DNA of 23,273 bases from CAZEQL01 sp964514415 (GCA_964514415.1 CAZEQL010000015.1:1-23273); one strand, 5' to 3'. Positions 15,144-23,234 are shown, counted from the first letter of the stretch. The notes: generated by a model from the sequence alone, not told the origin. A program made the numbers and translations.

Positions 15144-17702
15144 GGGGTCGTTGCGGCCTACTTTCTTACCAGCCACCACTGCCTGTTTCCTGCGCGGGGA
15201 CTCCTTGGAGATGCCTACATGATAAATGCTGTGGACGATGTCATGCTGAATACTGGCCAGGAGAGCTTCAAATAAAGCATGTCCCTCCGTCTTATAAACC
15301 CCTAATGGGTTTTGCTGACCAGCAGCTCGCAATCCTATTCCCTGGCGCATATGCTCCATAGCAGTAAGGTGCTCCATCCACAACTTGTCAATTACCCTGA
15401 GCATTACCAGACGTTCCACAATACGCATACTGTCAGCGCCTATTTCCTGCTCCCGCTGCTGGTAAAACTCTGTAGCATAGTCACTTAGTTTTCCCACAAT
15501 TTGCTTGCTGTCAGGACGAGATTGCTTCCCCTTCGTTTCACTCAGGGGCGCAATGATATGCTGTGGAGGTGATGGAAGGATAGTAGAAACACCCTCAAGT
15601 AGACCTGGCAAATCTAGCTCGCCCAGATTATAGTCAAAATGAACGTTCACCAGATTTTGAATTTCACCCTGAACCATAGATAGTATGTTAGTCTTGAGGT
15701 CAACACCACTTAGAATCTTCTTTCTCTCGGCATAAATCACCTCACGGTGTTTGTTTATCACATCGTCATATTCAACAAGATGCTTGCGCATATCAAAATG
15801 GTAGCCTTCTGTCTGCACCTGAGCATTTGTTATCGCTTTAGTAACCATAGGATGTTCGATAGGAGTATTCTCATCCATTCCCGCCCATTGCATAAGTCCT
15901 TTAACACGGTCTCCACCAAAGCGGTGGACAAGTTCATCCTCTAAAGAAGCATAAAAACGAGAGCTGCCGGGGTCACCCTGCCTTCCCGCTCGGCCGCGAA
16001 GCTGATTATCAATACGCCTGGCTTCATGATGATCGGTACCAACAATGTGTAGTCCTCCAAGCTCAACCACTTTATTGTGCTCACTTTGCCATTCTTCACC
16101 ATTACGTCCCTCAGGATTGCCGCCAAGGATAATATCCACACCACGCCCCGCCATGTGTGTTGCCACGGTTACCGCTCCCAACTGTCCAGCCTGGGCAATT
16201 ATGCCTGCCTCCTTTTCATGATTCTTAGCATTAAGAACTTGATGTAGTATGCCATTTCTCCTTAAGAGGTCGCTTAAATATTCTGATTTCTCAATAGAGG
16301 TTGTACCTATAAGTGCAGGCCGCCTTTGATCATATAACTGCTTGATTTCCCTGACTACAGCGGCGAACTTGGCTTTCTCGTCTTTATAAATCTGGTCAGT
16401 ATACTCAGCGCGAATCAATGGCTTATTCGTGGGTATGACCACTACTTCCAGCTTATAAATCTTGTGAAACTCTTCTGCTTCAGTAACCGCAGTTCCTGTC
16501 ATACCCGCCAGTTTCTGATACAGACGGAAATAATTCTGGAAAGTGATAGTGGCCAGGGTAATGCTTTCCCGCTGAATTTTCACCCCCTCTTTAGCTTCGA
16601 TGGCTTGATGTAATCCCTCAGAATACCTCCTGCCAAACATCAACCTGCCAGTGAATTCATCCACGATAATGACTTGCCCATCCTTAACCACGTAGTCACG
16701 GTCTCTCTTAAACAAGGCATGAGCTTTGAGAGCGCTATCTAAATATTGGGTAGCGAAGTAATTAGAGGGGTCATAAAGACTGGGCGCTTTAAGCAAACTC
16801 TCTTTTTTTAGCGCCTGCTCCATCTTGGTCATGCCAGCATCGGTGAGACTAGCGGTGCGCGTCCTGGCATCAATGGTATAATCTTCTTCTCTGCTAAGGC
16901 GAGAAGCTAAATGAGCAAAGGTATAATACTTTTGTGTTGCTTCCTCAGCAGGACCACTAATAATCAGCGGAGTTCGGGCTTCATCAACAAGAATGTTGTC
17001 AACCTCATCAACGATGGCGTAGTTAAGAGGGCGCTGGACACATTGAGATAAATCCACAACCATATTATCTCTGAGGTAATCAAACCCAAACTCATTATTA
17101 GTGCCATAGGTGATATCTGCTTCATAGGCTTGGCGACGAGTACCAGGATGGAGAAACCTCCACTTCTGGTCTTCTGATTCGAAGCTAGGGTCATAAATGT
17201 AGGAAGGGGAAGGATTGTCTGGAGTTTGCTGAGCGGTAATACAGGCAACGCTTATACCCAGGGCATGATAAATACTGCCCATCCAGTGACAATCTCGCTT
17301 GGCCAAGTAATCATTAACGGTGACTAAATGGCAACCTTGTCCAGTAAGAGCATTAAGATACAGGGGCAAGGTAGCTACCAGGGTTTTTCCCTCACCAGTT
17401 TTCATCTCGGCTATCTTCCCCTGGTGAAGGACAATACCCCCCATTAACTGGACATCAAAATGTCTTTGCCCAATGGTTCGCTTAGCCGCTTCTCTAATTG
17501 CAGCATAAGCCCCAGGCAAAAGTTCATCCAAACTTTCACCGTCACTTAACCGAGCCTTAAACTCACTGGTTTTGGCTTGCAGTTCAGAGTCGCTGAGCTT
17601 TTCGAACTCGGGCTCCAATGAATTTATGCGAGCAACCAAAGGCTGAAGGCGCTTCAGCTCTTTCGCATCAGAATCGATTAAACCGCCAAGCCACTTAAAC
17701 AT
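15096..17702 (-). CDS. secA: Preprotein translocase ATPase SecA
   Basis: SecA is the ATPase motor that pushes unfolded secretory proteins through SecYEG at the inner face of the membrane. The 868-residue protein has the Walker A motif GEGKT (103-107, in EMKTGEGKTLVATLPL), the DEAD-like segment VDEVDNILVDEARTPLIISG, the preprotein-crosslinking and helical-scaffold regions, HMAGRGVDIILGGNPEGRN and LRGRAGRQGDPGSS. The C-terminus ends in a SEC-C zinc motif (C854, C856, C865, C866; CPCGSGKKYKYCC) that normally binds SecB or the ribosome. The start is ATG at 17702 with a weak ribosome site. Upstream lies a 194-base gap with degenerate repeats; downstream is the accessory block. Confidence 0.98.
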   Translation of the reverse strand: MFKWLGGLIDSDAKELKRLQPLVARINSLEPEFEKLSDSELQAKTSEFKARLSDGESLDELLPGAYAAIREAAKRTIGQRHFDVQLMGGIVLHQGKIAEMKTGEGKTLVATLPLYLNALTGQGCHLVTVNDYLAKRDCHWMGSIYHALGISVACITAQQTPDNPSPSYIYDPSFESEDQKWRFLHPGTRRQAYEADITYGTNNEFGFDYLRDNMVVDLSQCVQRPLNYAIVDEVDNILVDEARTPLIISGPAEEATQKYYTFAHLASRLSREEDYTIDARTRTASLTDAGMTKMEQALKKESLLKAPSLYDPSNYFATQYLDSALKAHALFKRDRDYVVKDGQVIIVDEFTGRLMFGRRYSEGLHQAIEAKEGVKIQRESITLATITFQNYFRLYQKLAGMTGTAVTEAEEFHKIYKLEVVVIPTNKPLIRAEYTDQIYKDEKAKFAAVVREIKQLYDQRRPALIGTTSIEKSEYLSDLLRRNGILHQVLNAKNHEKEAGIIAQAGQLGAVTVATHMAGRGVDIILGGNPEGRNGEEWQSEHNKVVELGGLHIVGTDHHEARRIDNQLRGRAGRQGDPGSSRFYASLEDELVHRFGGDRVKGLMQWAGMDENTPIEHPMVTKAITNAQVQTEGYHFDMRKHLVEYDDVINKHREVIYAERKKILSGVDLKTNILSMVQGEIQNLVNVHFDYNLGELDLPGLLEGVSTILPSPPQHIIAPLSETKGKQSRPDSKQIVGKLSDYATEFYQQREQEIGADSMRIVERLVMLRVIDKLWMEHLTAMEHMRQGIGLRAAGQQNPLGVYKTEGHALFEALLASIQHDIVHSIYHVGISKESPRRKQAVVAGKKVGRNDPCPCGSGKKYKYCCGR

Positions 17703-17712
17703 TCTTTATAAA

Positions 17713-17850
17713 TTCCTGAATTCTAATTTCTAAGCTCTAAACAAATCTCTATGAAATGCAACATGCCAGAGCAAAAGTAATGTCATTGCGCATAAAACGA
17801 AGCAATCCTCATTTTGAGTTGCCATTTTGACTTTTGATTTTCTATATGCT
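17713..17850. repeat. Degenerate intergenic repeat mosaic with REP-like hairpin
   Basis: The secA-prs gap has no ORF of note. Bases 17781-17812 (TGTCATTGCG...CGAAGCAATCC) resemble a palindromic element seen in many environmental genomes; arms ATTGC (17785-17789) and GCAAT (17802-17806) can form a hairpin. Flanking low-complexity phrases (TTCTAATTTCTAAGC, TTTGACTTTTGATTTTC) look like decayed repeats of a common intergenic type. This identification rests on memory. Confidence 0.45.
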
Positions 17851-17896
17851 TAGGATTTCGTATCCCCACGTTCCTTCTTCGCCTCTAGCAAACTTT

Positions 17897-18835
17897 TTAC
17901 TCAAACATAGCGCCCACAGACAGCCCGGTGTGAATGCGGTGTATAGCTTCACCAAGAAGCGAGGCCATGGGTAAAACAGTAATTTTATCCAGTTTTTTGC
18001 TCCCATTGACAGGTATAGTATCAGTGACCACCACTTCCTTCACCGGGCTGGAGGCTATTCTTTGGATAGCTGTACCCGAGAAAACCGGATGAGTGCAACA
18101 AGCACAAACCTCAGTAGCGCCATGTTCTATCAGAGTGTTTACTACACCAACTAGAGAGCCTGCAGTATCAATTTCATCATCAACAGTCAAGGCACGCATT
18201 CCCTGAACCTCACCAATGATGTTCAGGGTTTCCGTAGCATCAATATTTCCCAATCGCCTTTTTTCAATAATAGCCAGAGAAGCCCCCAAGCTAGCAGCTA
18301 CATCACGGGCTCGTTTGGAAATACCAATATCGGTAGCTACGACCACCAGATTGTCCAAGGCTTTTTCCTTAAAATATTCGTCGAGAATGGATAAAGCAGT
18401 TAACTCATCCACCGGTATATTGAAGAAGCCTTGAATCTGGGCGGCGTGCAGGTCTACAGTTAATAAGCGATTAGCCCCAGCGGTGGTGAGAAGATCAGCT
18501 ACCAGTCGGGCAGTGATGGGCACCCGCGGCTGGTCTTTCTTATCAGTACGACCATAGCCATAGTAGGGAACAACAGCAGTAATTCGCCCTGCTGAAGCTC
18601 TCTTAAAGGCATCCAGCATGATAAGAAGCTCAACCAAGCTTTTATTGACCGGAGAGCAAATAGGCTGAATGACAAAAACATCTCGCTGGCGAACATTTTC
18701 CAGGATGCGGACAAAAATGTTTTCATTGCTAAATTCAAAGACCTCAACTTTGCCCAAAGGCATGCCTAAATAATCGCACACGGACTTTGCCAAAGCGGGA
18801 TGGGCATTGCCAGTAAACACTTTTAATTCATCCAT
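17897..18835 (-). CDS. prs: Ribose-phosphate pyrophosphokinase (PRPP synthase)
   Basis: Prs makes PRPP from ribose 5-phosphate and ATP for purine, pyrimidine, histidine, tryptophan and NAD synthesis. The product is 312 residues from the start chosen here. Family motifs are FSNENIFVRILENVRQRDVF, the flexible catalytic loop PYYGYGRTDKKDQPRVPI, LLTVDLHAAQIQGFF (the ribose-phosphate signature) and VDDEIDTAGS (PRPP-binding loop). I chose ATG at 18835 because AAGGAG sits 6-7 bases before it; the in-frame GTG at 18841 overlaps that ribosome site. An extended -10 promoter lies 34 bases upstream of the ATG. The first 16 bases of this gene region (18821-18836) recur exactly at 20326-20341 upstream of the neighbouring transporter gene. 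Confidence 0.97.
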   Translation of the reverse strand: MDELKVFTGNAHPALAKSVCDYLGMPLGKVEVFEFSNENIFVRILENVRQRDVFVIQPICSPVNKSLVELLIMLDAFKRASAGRITAVVPYYGYGRTDKKDQPRVPITARLVADLLTTAGANRLLTVDLHAAQIQGFFNIPVDELTALSILDEYFKEKALDNLVVVATDIGISKRARDVAASLGASLAIIEKRRLGNIDATETLNIIGEVQGMRALTVDDEIDTAGSLVGVVNTLIEHGATEVCACCTHPVFSGTAIQRIASSPVKEVVVTDTIPVNGSKKLDKITVLPMASLLGEAIHRIHTGLSVGAMFE

Positions 18836-18868
18836 AATCACTCCTTCTTATACTCAAATGCCAGGTTG

Positions 18869-18877
18869 ATTATAGCA
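18869..18877 (-). promoter_or_regulatory. prs promoter, extended -10
   Basis: TGC-TATAAT on the minus strand is a perfect extended -10 element; no good -35 is visible, as is common for this class. The start would be near 18861. About 50 bases around it (18865-18914) are repeated at 20369-20418 with two or three changes. Confidence 0.65.
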
Positions 18878-18946
18878 TGAAATCGCTTCTGTTTCCCTAC
18901 GACGGTAATAGTTCAAGGGACGAAAAACAGGGACGGTGTTTTCAGC

Positions 18947-19021
18947 CTAGGCTAGTCTTATACCAGGCAACTTGATGATAACACAGCAAGCTACAACTAT
19001 AAGAAGTACCACCATTCCCAT
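18947..19021 (-). CDS. Putative 24-residue hydrophobic peptide, copy A
   Basis: ATG at 19021, 13 bases after the MFS stop, opens a 24-codon frame reading MGMVVLLIVVACCV, then IIKLPGIRLA, and ending in TAG. It would be a single membrane helix with a short polar end. Copy B at 20451-20525 has the same length, start and stop positions and differs at two residues only (V4 to K, C13 to S), although the adjacent MFS proteins differ at about 40% of residues. No clear ribosome site is seen, so translation would rely on coupling to the MFS stop. The frame stays open upstream into the MFS gene. Confidence 0.4.
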   Translation of the reverse strand: MGMVVLLIVVACCVIIKLPGIRLA

Positions 19022-19034
19022 CGTACGAAAGGCA

Positions 19035-20291
19035 TCAATTCGAAGTTGCTTTTGCCGATTGTGGCCGAAGCAAAAACGCCAAGGCAAATCCTATAAGAGC
19101 AGATGTTCCCCCTATAATTAAAGCTAAATTATAGCTTCCGGTGACATCATGAACGTAACCTCCTAGTAATGGACCACCTACCCCCCCCAATCCTGCAAGT
19201 ATGATTATCATCCCATAAAGTGCTCCATGGTGCTTTGTTCCAAAGTACTGTGCTGTAATAGTTGGGTATAAAGCGTTACCCCCTCCATAACCCAATCCAA
19301 ACAGGGCAGGCAAAAGATAAAATTGCCAAGGTTGTCTTGCTGTCAATAAACAAAACATCATCGCCGCCATCAGGAAATTAGTAATTAAATAAGATTTGCT
19401 CATTCCAATCTTATCCGAAACGCTACCCATGGTTATTCTACCCACTATGCTAATCGCTCCAACCAAACCGAGTGAAACAGCAGCAGCCATCGGCGCAATG
19501 CCAACATCGGTAGCATATATTTTAATGTGACTAAATACCATTTGAATTGCTACACTCACAAGAAGCCACATTACACCTATCACCCAAAACTCTTTCTTTT
19601 TGAGGGCCTCCTTGAGGGTATAATCGCCTCCTTCAGGTGAAACAGGATTGCGAGAAGTTTTACTCCCTGCTTGTTTCCCATATCCGTAAGGAAGAAGCCC
19701 TTTTTCTGAAGGCTCAGATTTGAACAATAACTGGGAAATGGGAACAACTACAATAACAATAATCCCGGCTAGAATCAAAAAAGCAGTGCGCCAATCGAAC
19801 CTCAGGATTAGAAACTGAGCCAGAGGCGCCATTATAATTGTCCCTGCGCCTATCCCGGCAGAAGTGATCCCCACTGCCATACCCCTCCTCTCTACAAACC
19901 ACCGAGTCACCGTTGAAAGTATAGGCACCTGGCCGAAAGACATTCCAACCCCTATTATGACACCAAAAACTAAATAAAGTTGCCATAGCGCATTAATTCT
20001 AGACATCAAGGCAAAGCCAATGCCGAGAAAAATAGCTAAAATCAGTAATGACCTGCGAGGTCCATATTTATCATTTACCATCCCTGCTACAAAGCTCATG
20101 CCACAATGAACCGCCATAAATATCGAATACCCTCCAGCGACGGCGGTTCTCGTCCAATGAAATTCCTCACAGAGGCTTCCAAAGAAAACCCCGTAAGAAT
20201 ACATCGAGCCATATACCACCAAGCAAACGATAAAGCCAGCAGCTACTATTATCCAGCCGTAGAAAATATCTGGCTTTGATTTATCAACCAT
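19035..20291 (-). CDS. MFS transporter, OFA/monocarboxylate type (copy A)
   Basis: The 418-residue protein is a major facilitator with about 12 membrane helices. It starts MVDKSKPDIFYGWIIVAAGF, typical of the oxalate/formate-antiporter and monocarboxylate group, has the loop 2-3 motif NDKYGPRR (73-80) and a long central cytoplasmic loop around residues 200-230. Organic acids such as formate, oxalate or other monocarboxylates are candidate substrates, but nothing in the sequence fixes one. It is a tandem paralogue of the gene at 20539-21789. Its upstream region derives partly from the prs promoter and start codon, so its regulation may differ from that of its paralogue. An 18-codon ORF overlaps its start by 8 bases. 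Confidence 0.92.
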   Translation of the reverse strand: MVDKSKPDIFYGWIIVAAGFIVCLVVYGSMYSYGVFFGSLCEEFHWTRTAVAGGYSIFMAVHCGMSFVAGMVNDKYGPRRSLLILAIFLGIGFALMSRINALWQLYLVFGVIIGVGMSFGQVPILSTVTRWFVERRGMAVGITSAGIGAGTIIMAPLAQFLILRFDWRTAFLILAGIIVIVVVPISQLLFKSEPSEKGLLPYGYGKQAGSKTSRNPVSPEGGDYTLKEALKKKEFWVIGVMWLLVSVAIQMVFSHIKIYATDVGIAPMAAAVSLGLVGAISIVGRITMGSVSDKIGMSKSYLITNFLMAAMMFCLLTARQPWQFYLLPALFGLGYGGGNALYPTITAQYFGTKHHGALYGMIIILAGLGGVGGPLLGGYVHDVTGSYNLALIIGGTSALIGFALAFLLRPQSAKATSN

Positions 20292-20340
20292 ATTGCAACC
20301 GCCTAACGTCCAAGAGGCTGAGAGATTTTAATTCATCCAT
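20284..20340 (-). CDS. Chimeric 18-codon upstream ORF, prs start fused to MFS leader
   Basis: ATG at 20340 with an excellent ribosome site (TAGGAGG, about 8 bases away) opens a frame reading MDELKSLSLLDVRRLQYG and stopping with TGA at 20284-20286. The first five codons are those of prs. The stop lies just inside the downstream MFS gene (8-base overlap with its ATG at 20291), so ribosomes finishing here could re-start on the transporter. It is most simply a by-product of the tandem duplication, but it now supplies the best ribosome site in this leader. Confidence 0.45.
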   Translation of the reverse strand: MDELKSLSLLDVRRLQYG

Positions 20341-20372
20341 AGCTGCTTCCTCCTAACTCAACCACTAGGTTG

Positions 20373-20381
20373 ATTATAGCA
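20373..20381 (-). promoter_or_regulatory. Captured copy of the prs promoter, upstream of MFS copy A
   Basis: TGC-TATAAT is retained exactly in the duplicate, about 80 bases before the MFS ATG at 20291. The surrounding 50 bases are nearly identical to the prs promoter, so it is probably active. Confidence 0.6.
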
Positions 20382-20450
20382 CGAAATCGCTTCTGCTTCC
20401 CTACGACGGTAATAGTTCGAGAAGAGGAAAACTGGGCCAGCATCTCTAGC

Positions 20451-20525
20451 TTAAGCTAGTCTTATACCAGGTAACTTGATGATAACACTGCAAGCTACAA
20501 CTATAAGAAGTACCTTCATTCCCAT
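20451..20525 (-). CDS. Putative 24-residue hydrophobic peptide, copy B
   Basis: The duplicate of the ORF at 18947-19021, 13 bases after the stop of MFS copy B. It reads MGMKVLLIVVACSV then IIKLPGIRLA and ends in TAA. Its stop lies inside a perfect 14-base palindrome (CTAGCTTAAGCTAG, 20446-20459); the stop of copy A is likewise inside a palindrome (AGCCTAGGCT). Confidence 0.4.
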   Translation of the reverse strand: MGMKVLLIVVACSVIIKLPGIRLA

Positions 20526-20538
20526 CACACGAGAGACA

Positions 20539-21789
20539 TCAATTCGAAGTTGCTTTTGTAGATGGCGGTTGAAGGAAAAAGGCGAGGGCAAAACTTATGA
20601 AAAGGACTATCCCTCCTGCCATGAAAACCTGGTTGTAGCTCCCCGTAATGTCGTGAAGATACCCCCCCATTACTGGGCCTAAACCACCCCCAATCGCAGC
20701 TGCTAGCATCGCCGTCCCCAAAATAGCCCCATGATGTTTTGTCCCAAACCAATCTCCGACCAATTTTGCACATAGAGGCGTAAGCCCTCCATAACCAAAA
20801 CCAAAAAGGACAGAAAAGAGGTAAAATTGCCATGGCTGCCTTGCTATCAATAGCCATGGCATCATTATCGCCATCAAAAAACAAGTGATTATGCAACACT
20901 TCCTTATTCCAATTCTGTCTGAAGCCCCTCCAAAAACTATCCGACCTAAAATACCCACTCCTCCAACTAATCCGAGAATGGTAGCAGCAATCATTGGCTG
21001 AATCCCAACATCCGTAGCATATATCTTTACGTGGTTCATCACCATTTGAAGAGGAAAGGAAATACAAAGCATCATTACAAAAAACAACCAGAACTGCTTC
21101 TCCTTAAGTGCTTCTTTGAGAGTAAAATCAACTCCGGCAGGCGAATGGCTAGAAAGTTTTGCACTTTCCACCTTATCCTGTCCATAAGGAGAAAGACCTT
21201 TCTCTGCAGGGTCAAACTTCATCAACAATTGGGAAACAGGAAGAGCCACAATAAAAATAATACCTGACATAATTAGGTAAGAGATACGCCAATCAAACTT
21301 TAGGATAAGGAATTGAGCCAAAGGGGCAAAAGCAAGTGTTCCTATTCCTATCCCTGTTGTAGTAATTCCTAAGGCTAACCCCCGTCTTCCCACAAACCAT
21401 CGAGTCACCGTCGAAAGCATAGGCACATAAACAAACCCCACACCAAGTCCTCCCAAAACACCAAAAGATATATAGAGCTGCCATGGCACACTAACACGAG
21501 ATGCCAAAGCAATGCCTACACCCATGCTAATAATGGCACCTAACATCACTCTTCGCGGTCCATATTTGTCGTTTACTGCCCCTGCCACTAAGGCAACGAG
21601 ACTGTGAATGAAAAAGAATACCGAATAAGCTCCTGAGACTGTAGCCCTCGTCCAGCTAAATTCCTCACATAGACTCTCGAGGAAAACCCCGTAGGAGTAT
21701 ACAGTCCCATACAAAATAGTTAATATAACAAAGCCCGCAGCTACTATTACCCAGCCGTAGAAAATACCAGGCTTTAATTTATCAACCAT
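20539..21789 (-). CDS. MFS transporter, OFA/monocarboxylate type (copy B)
   Basis: This tandem paralogue of the gene at 19035-20291 starts MVDKLKPGIFYGWVIVAAGF and shares NDKYGPRR, LSTVTRWFV and APLAQFLIL with it; the N-terminal 60 residues are about 65% identical. About 12 membrane helices are predicted by eye. I chose ATG at 21789 because it aligns with the paralogue; an in-frame TTG at 21804 would add five residues. Copy B keeps what is probably the ancestral upstream region and lies about 130 bases after glyA. Differences are spread along the protein, including membrane segments, so the two may have diverged in substrate. The substrate is unknown. Confidence 0.92.
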   Translation of the reverse strand: MVDKLKPGIFYGWVIVAAGFVILTILYGTVYSYGVFLESLCEEFSWTRATVSGAYSVFFFIHSLVALVAGAVNDKYGPRRVMLGAIISMGVGIALASRVSVPWQLYISFGVLGGLGVGFVYVPMLSTVTRWFVGRRGLALGITTTGIGIGTLAFAPLAQFLILKFDWRISYLIMSGIIFIVALPVSQLLMKFDPAEKGLSPYGQDKVESAKLSSHSPAGVDFTLKEALKEKQFWLFFVMMLCISFPLQMVMNHVKIYATDVGIQPMIAATILGLVGGVGILGRIVFGGASDRIGIRKCCIITCFLMAIMMPWLLIARQPWQFYLFSVLFGFGYGGLTPLCAKLVGDWFGTKHHGAILGTAMLAAAIGGGLGPVMGGYLHDITGSYNQVFMAGGIVLFISFALAFFLQPPSTKATSN

Positions 21790-21917
21790 ATTGCAACCGC
21801 CCAACGCCCAAGAAGCTGAGAAATTTCAATTCAGCTTTATTTAGAGTTGAGCGCTCGAGTTTAAAATTCTCCCCACTTCTCATTAGGTATAATATCAGCT
21901 TCTTCCCTAAAAAAATT

Positions 21918-23153
21918 TTACGCTATCCCAGGGACAGGGAAACGCTGGCATATCTCTCTTACTTCTTGGCGAGTTCGTTCCTGAACATACTCATCAGCGG
22001 GGGAAGAAAGCACCTGGAAGATTAGCGAAGCGATGTGTTTCATCCCCTCCACCCCAAAACCCCTAGTAGTTACCGCTGGTGTACCCAGTCTAATACCGCT
22101 AGTAACGCGCGGAGGTTTAGGGTCGAATGGAATATTATTCCTATTTACCAGTATGCCAGATGCCTCTAGAGCTTCTTCAGCATCTCTGCCGGTTATTTCA
22201 GTAGAGGAAAGGTCAACGAGAACAAGATGGTTATCCGTGCCACCAGAAACGATGCGCATCCCATATCTTTGGAGTTCAGAAGCTAAAATGCGAGCATTCT
22301 CCAGCACGGATTTCTGGTAATCAGTAAACCCAGGTTGCATAGCCTCAAAAAAACATACTGCTTTGGCAGCAATAGCATGCATTAAGGGACCACCCTGCAT
22401 TCCCGGGAAGACTGCAGTATCAATAGCTGAAGCCAGCTCTTTATCACACAGAATAAAACCACCCCGGGGGCCTCGCAGCGTCTTCTGCGTAGTGGAAGTA
22501 ACTACTTGAGCATAAGGCAGAGGTGAAGGATGAAGTCCAGCAGCTATTATGCCCGCAATGTGGGCTATATCAGCCAGCAGCCTAGCACCCGCCTTATCAG
22601 CTATATAACGGAACCTTTCAAAATCGATAATGCGCGGATAGGCACTCGCACCAGCTACAATTAATTTTGGTTTGTACTCCAAAGCTAGCTTCTCTACTTC
22701 ATCATAGTCAAGCATTTCGGTTTTAGTATCGACTCCATAAGGAACAAATTTATACCACTTCCCCGAGAAATTGACCTTAGAGCCATGGGTGAGATGCCCA
22801 CCATGGCTGAGGCTCATACCCATAACAACATCACCACGCTCCAACAGAACTGAATAAGCTGCCATGTTGGCTTGACTGCCGCTATGAGGCTGGACATTGG
22901 CATGTTCGGCTCTGAATAGCCTTTTGACTCTCTCAATAGCCAAATTTTCAACAGCGTCTATATGAGCGCAACCACCATAATAGCGACGTCCTGGGTATCC
23001 TTCAGCATACTTATCAGTCATAAGGCAACCTTGCGCCTCAAGCACCTCTCGGCTAGCATGATTCTCAGAAGCAATAAGATTTATAGTATTTGCTTGCCTC
23101 TTCGTTTCTAACTCTAAGATTTGAGCTACTTCATTGTCACGCTGCACAGTCAT
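21918..23153 (-). CDS. glyA: Serine hydroxymethyltransferase
   Basis: GlyA is a PLP enzyme that converts serine and tetrahydrofolate to glycine and 5,10-methylene-tetrahydrofolate. From the chosen start it has 411 residues, normal for bacteria. Motifs include LIASENHASREVLEAQG, YAEGYPGRRYYGGC, SGSQANMAAY, the PLP aspartate-histidine DIAH, and the PLP lysine in STTQKTLRGPRGG (K226 in the longer numbering). The residue before that lysine is glutamine, whereas histidine is usual (THKTLRGPRGG). I prefer ATG at 23153 (GGAAGG ribosome site) over the in-frame GTG at 23159. It has a good promoter about 30 bases upstream. Confidence 0.97.
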   Translation of the reverse strand: MTVQRDNEVAQILELETKRQANTINLIASENHASREVLEAQGCLMTDKYAEGYPGRRYYGGCAHIDAVENLAIERVKRLFRAEHANVQPHSGSQANMAAYSVLLERGDVVMGMSLSHGGHLTHGSKVNFSGKWYKFVPYGVDTKTEMLDYDEVEKLALEYKPKLIVAGASAYPRIIDFERFRYIADKAGARLLADIAHIAGIIAAGLHPSPLPYAQVVTSTTQKTLRGPRGGFILCDKELASAIDTAVFPGMQGGPLMHAIAAKAVCFFEAMQPGFTDYQKSVLENARILASELQRYGMRIVSGGTDNHLVLVDLSSTEITGRDAEEALEASGILVNRNNIPFDPKPPRVTSGIRLGTPAVTTRGFGVEGMKHIASLIFQVLSSPADEYVQERTRQEVREICQRFPVPGIA

Positions 23154-23184
23154 AGACACCTTCCTTAACTTTCATGTTTATGCC

Positions 23185-23214
23185 ATGATACTACCTGATT
23201 TCGTTACCAGTCAA
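23185..23214 (-). promoter_or_regulatory. glyA promoter
   Basis: TTGACT (23209-23214), an 18-base spacer and TATCAT (23185-23190) on the minus strand, 5 of 6 consensus at each box, with a start expected near 23178. Confidence 0.6.
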
Positions 23215-23234
23215 TAAGGGAGATTTCAACGTCA

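Larger units (their letters stand above)
18821..20325 (-). repeat. Tandem duplication unit A (prs tip, promoter, spacer, MFS gene)
   Basis: Unit A runs from the prs start-codon region through the spacer and the first MFS gene. It repeats in order and orientation as unit B, offset by about 1,505 bases. The prs tip (16 bases) is exact, the promoter block is about 96% identical, the sequence just after the MFS stop is about 90%, and the MFS proteins are about 60% identical by eye. Confidence 0.85.
20326..21824 (-). repeat. Tandem duplication unit B
   Basis: The second unit begins with the relic prs tip (20326-20341) and ends upstream of the second MFS gene around AATTCA (21829-21832). The junction reads like the MFS leader on one side (GAGAGAT versus GAGAAAT) and like prs on the other, with AATTCA shared. 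Unequal exchange at this short homology would explain the duplication. Confidence 0.8.

Noticed and set aside
18915..18945. AAAACA-loop-TGTTTT hairpin as a terminator after MFS copy A
   Set aside because: The stem is A+T only, is not followed by a clean T run and is not present in the duplicate unit.
20525..21067. 180-codon open frame on the minus strand inside MFS copy B
   Set aside because: It is another frame of the MFS gene; its translation is rich in Cys, Trp and Ser with no domain pattern, whereas the main frame is a clear 12-helix transporter.
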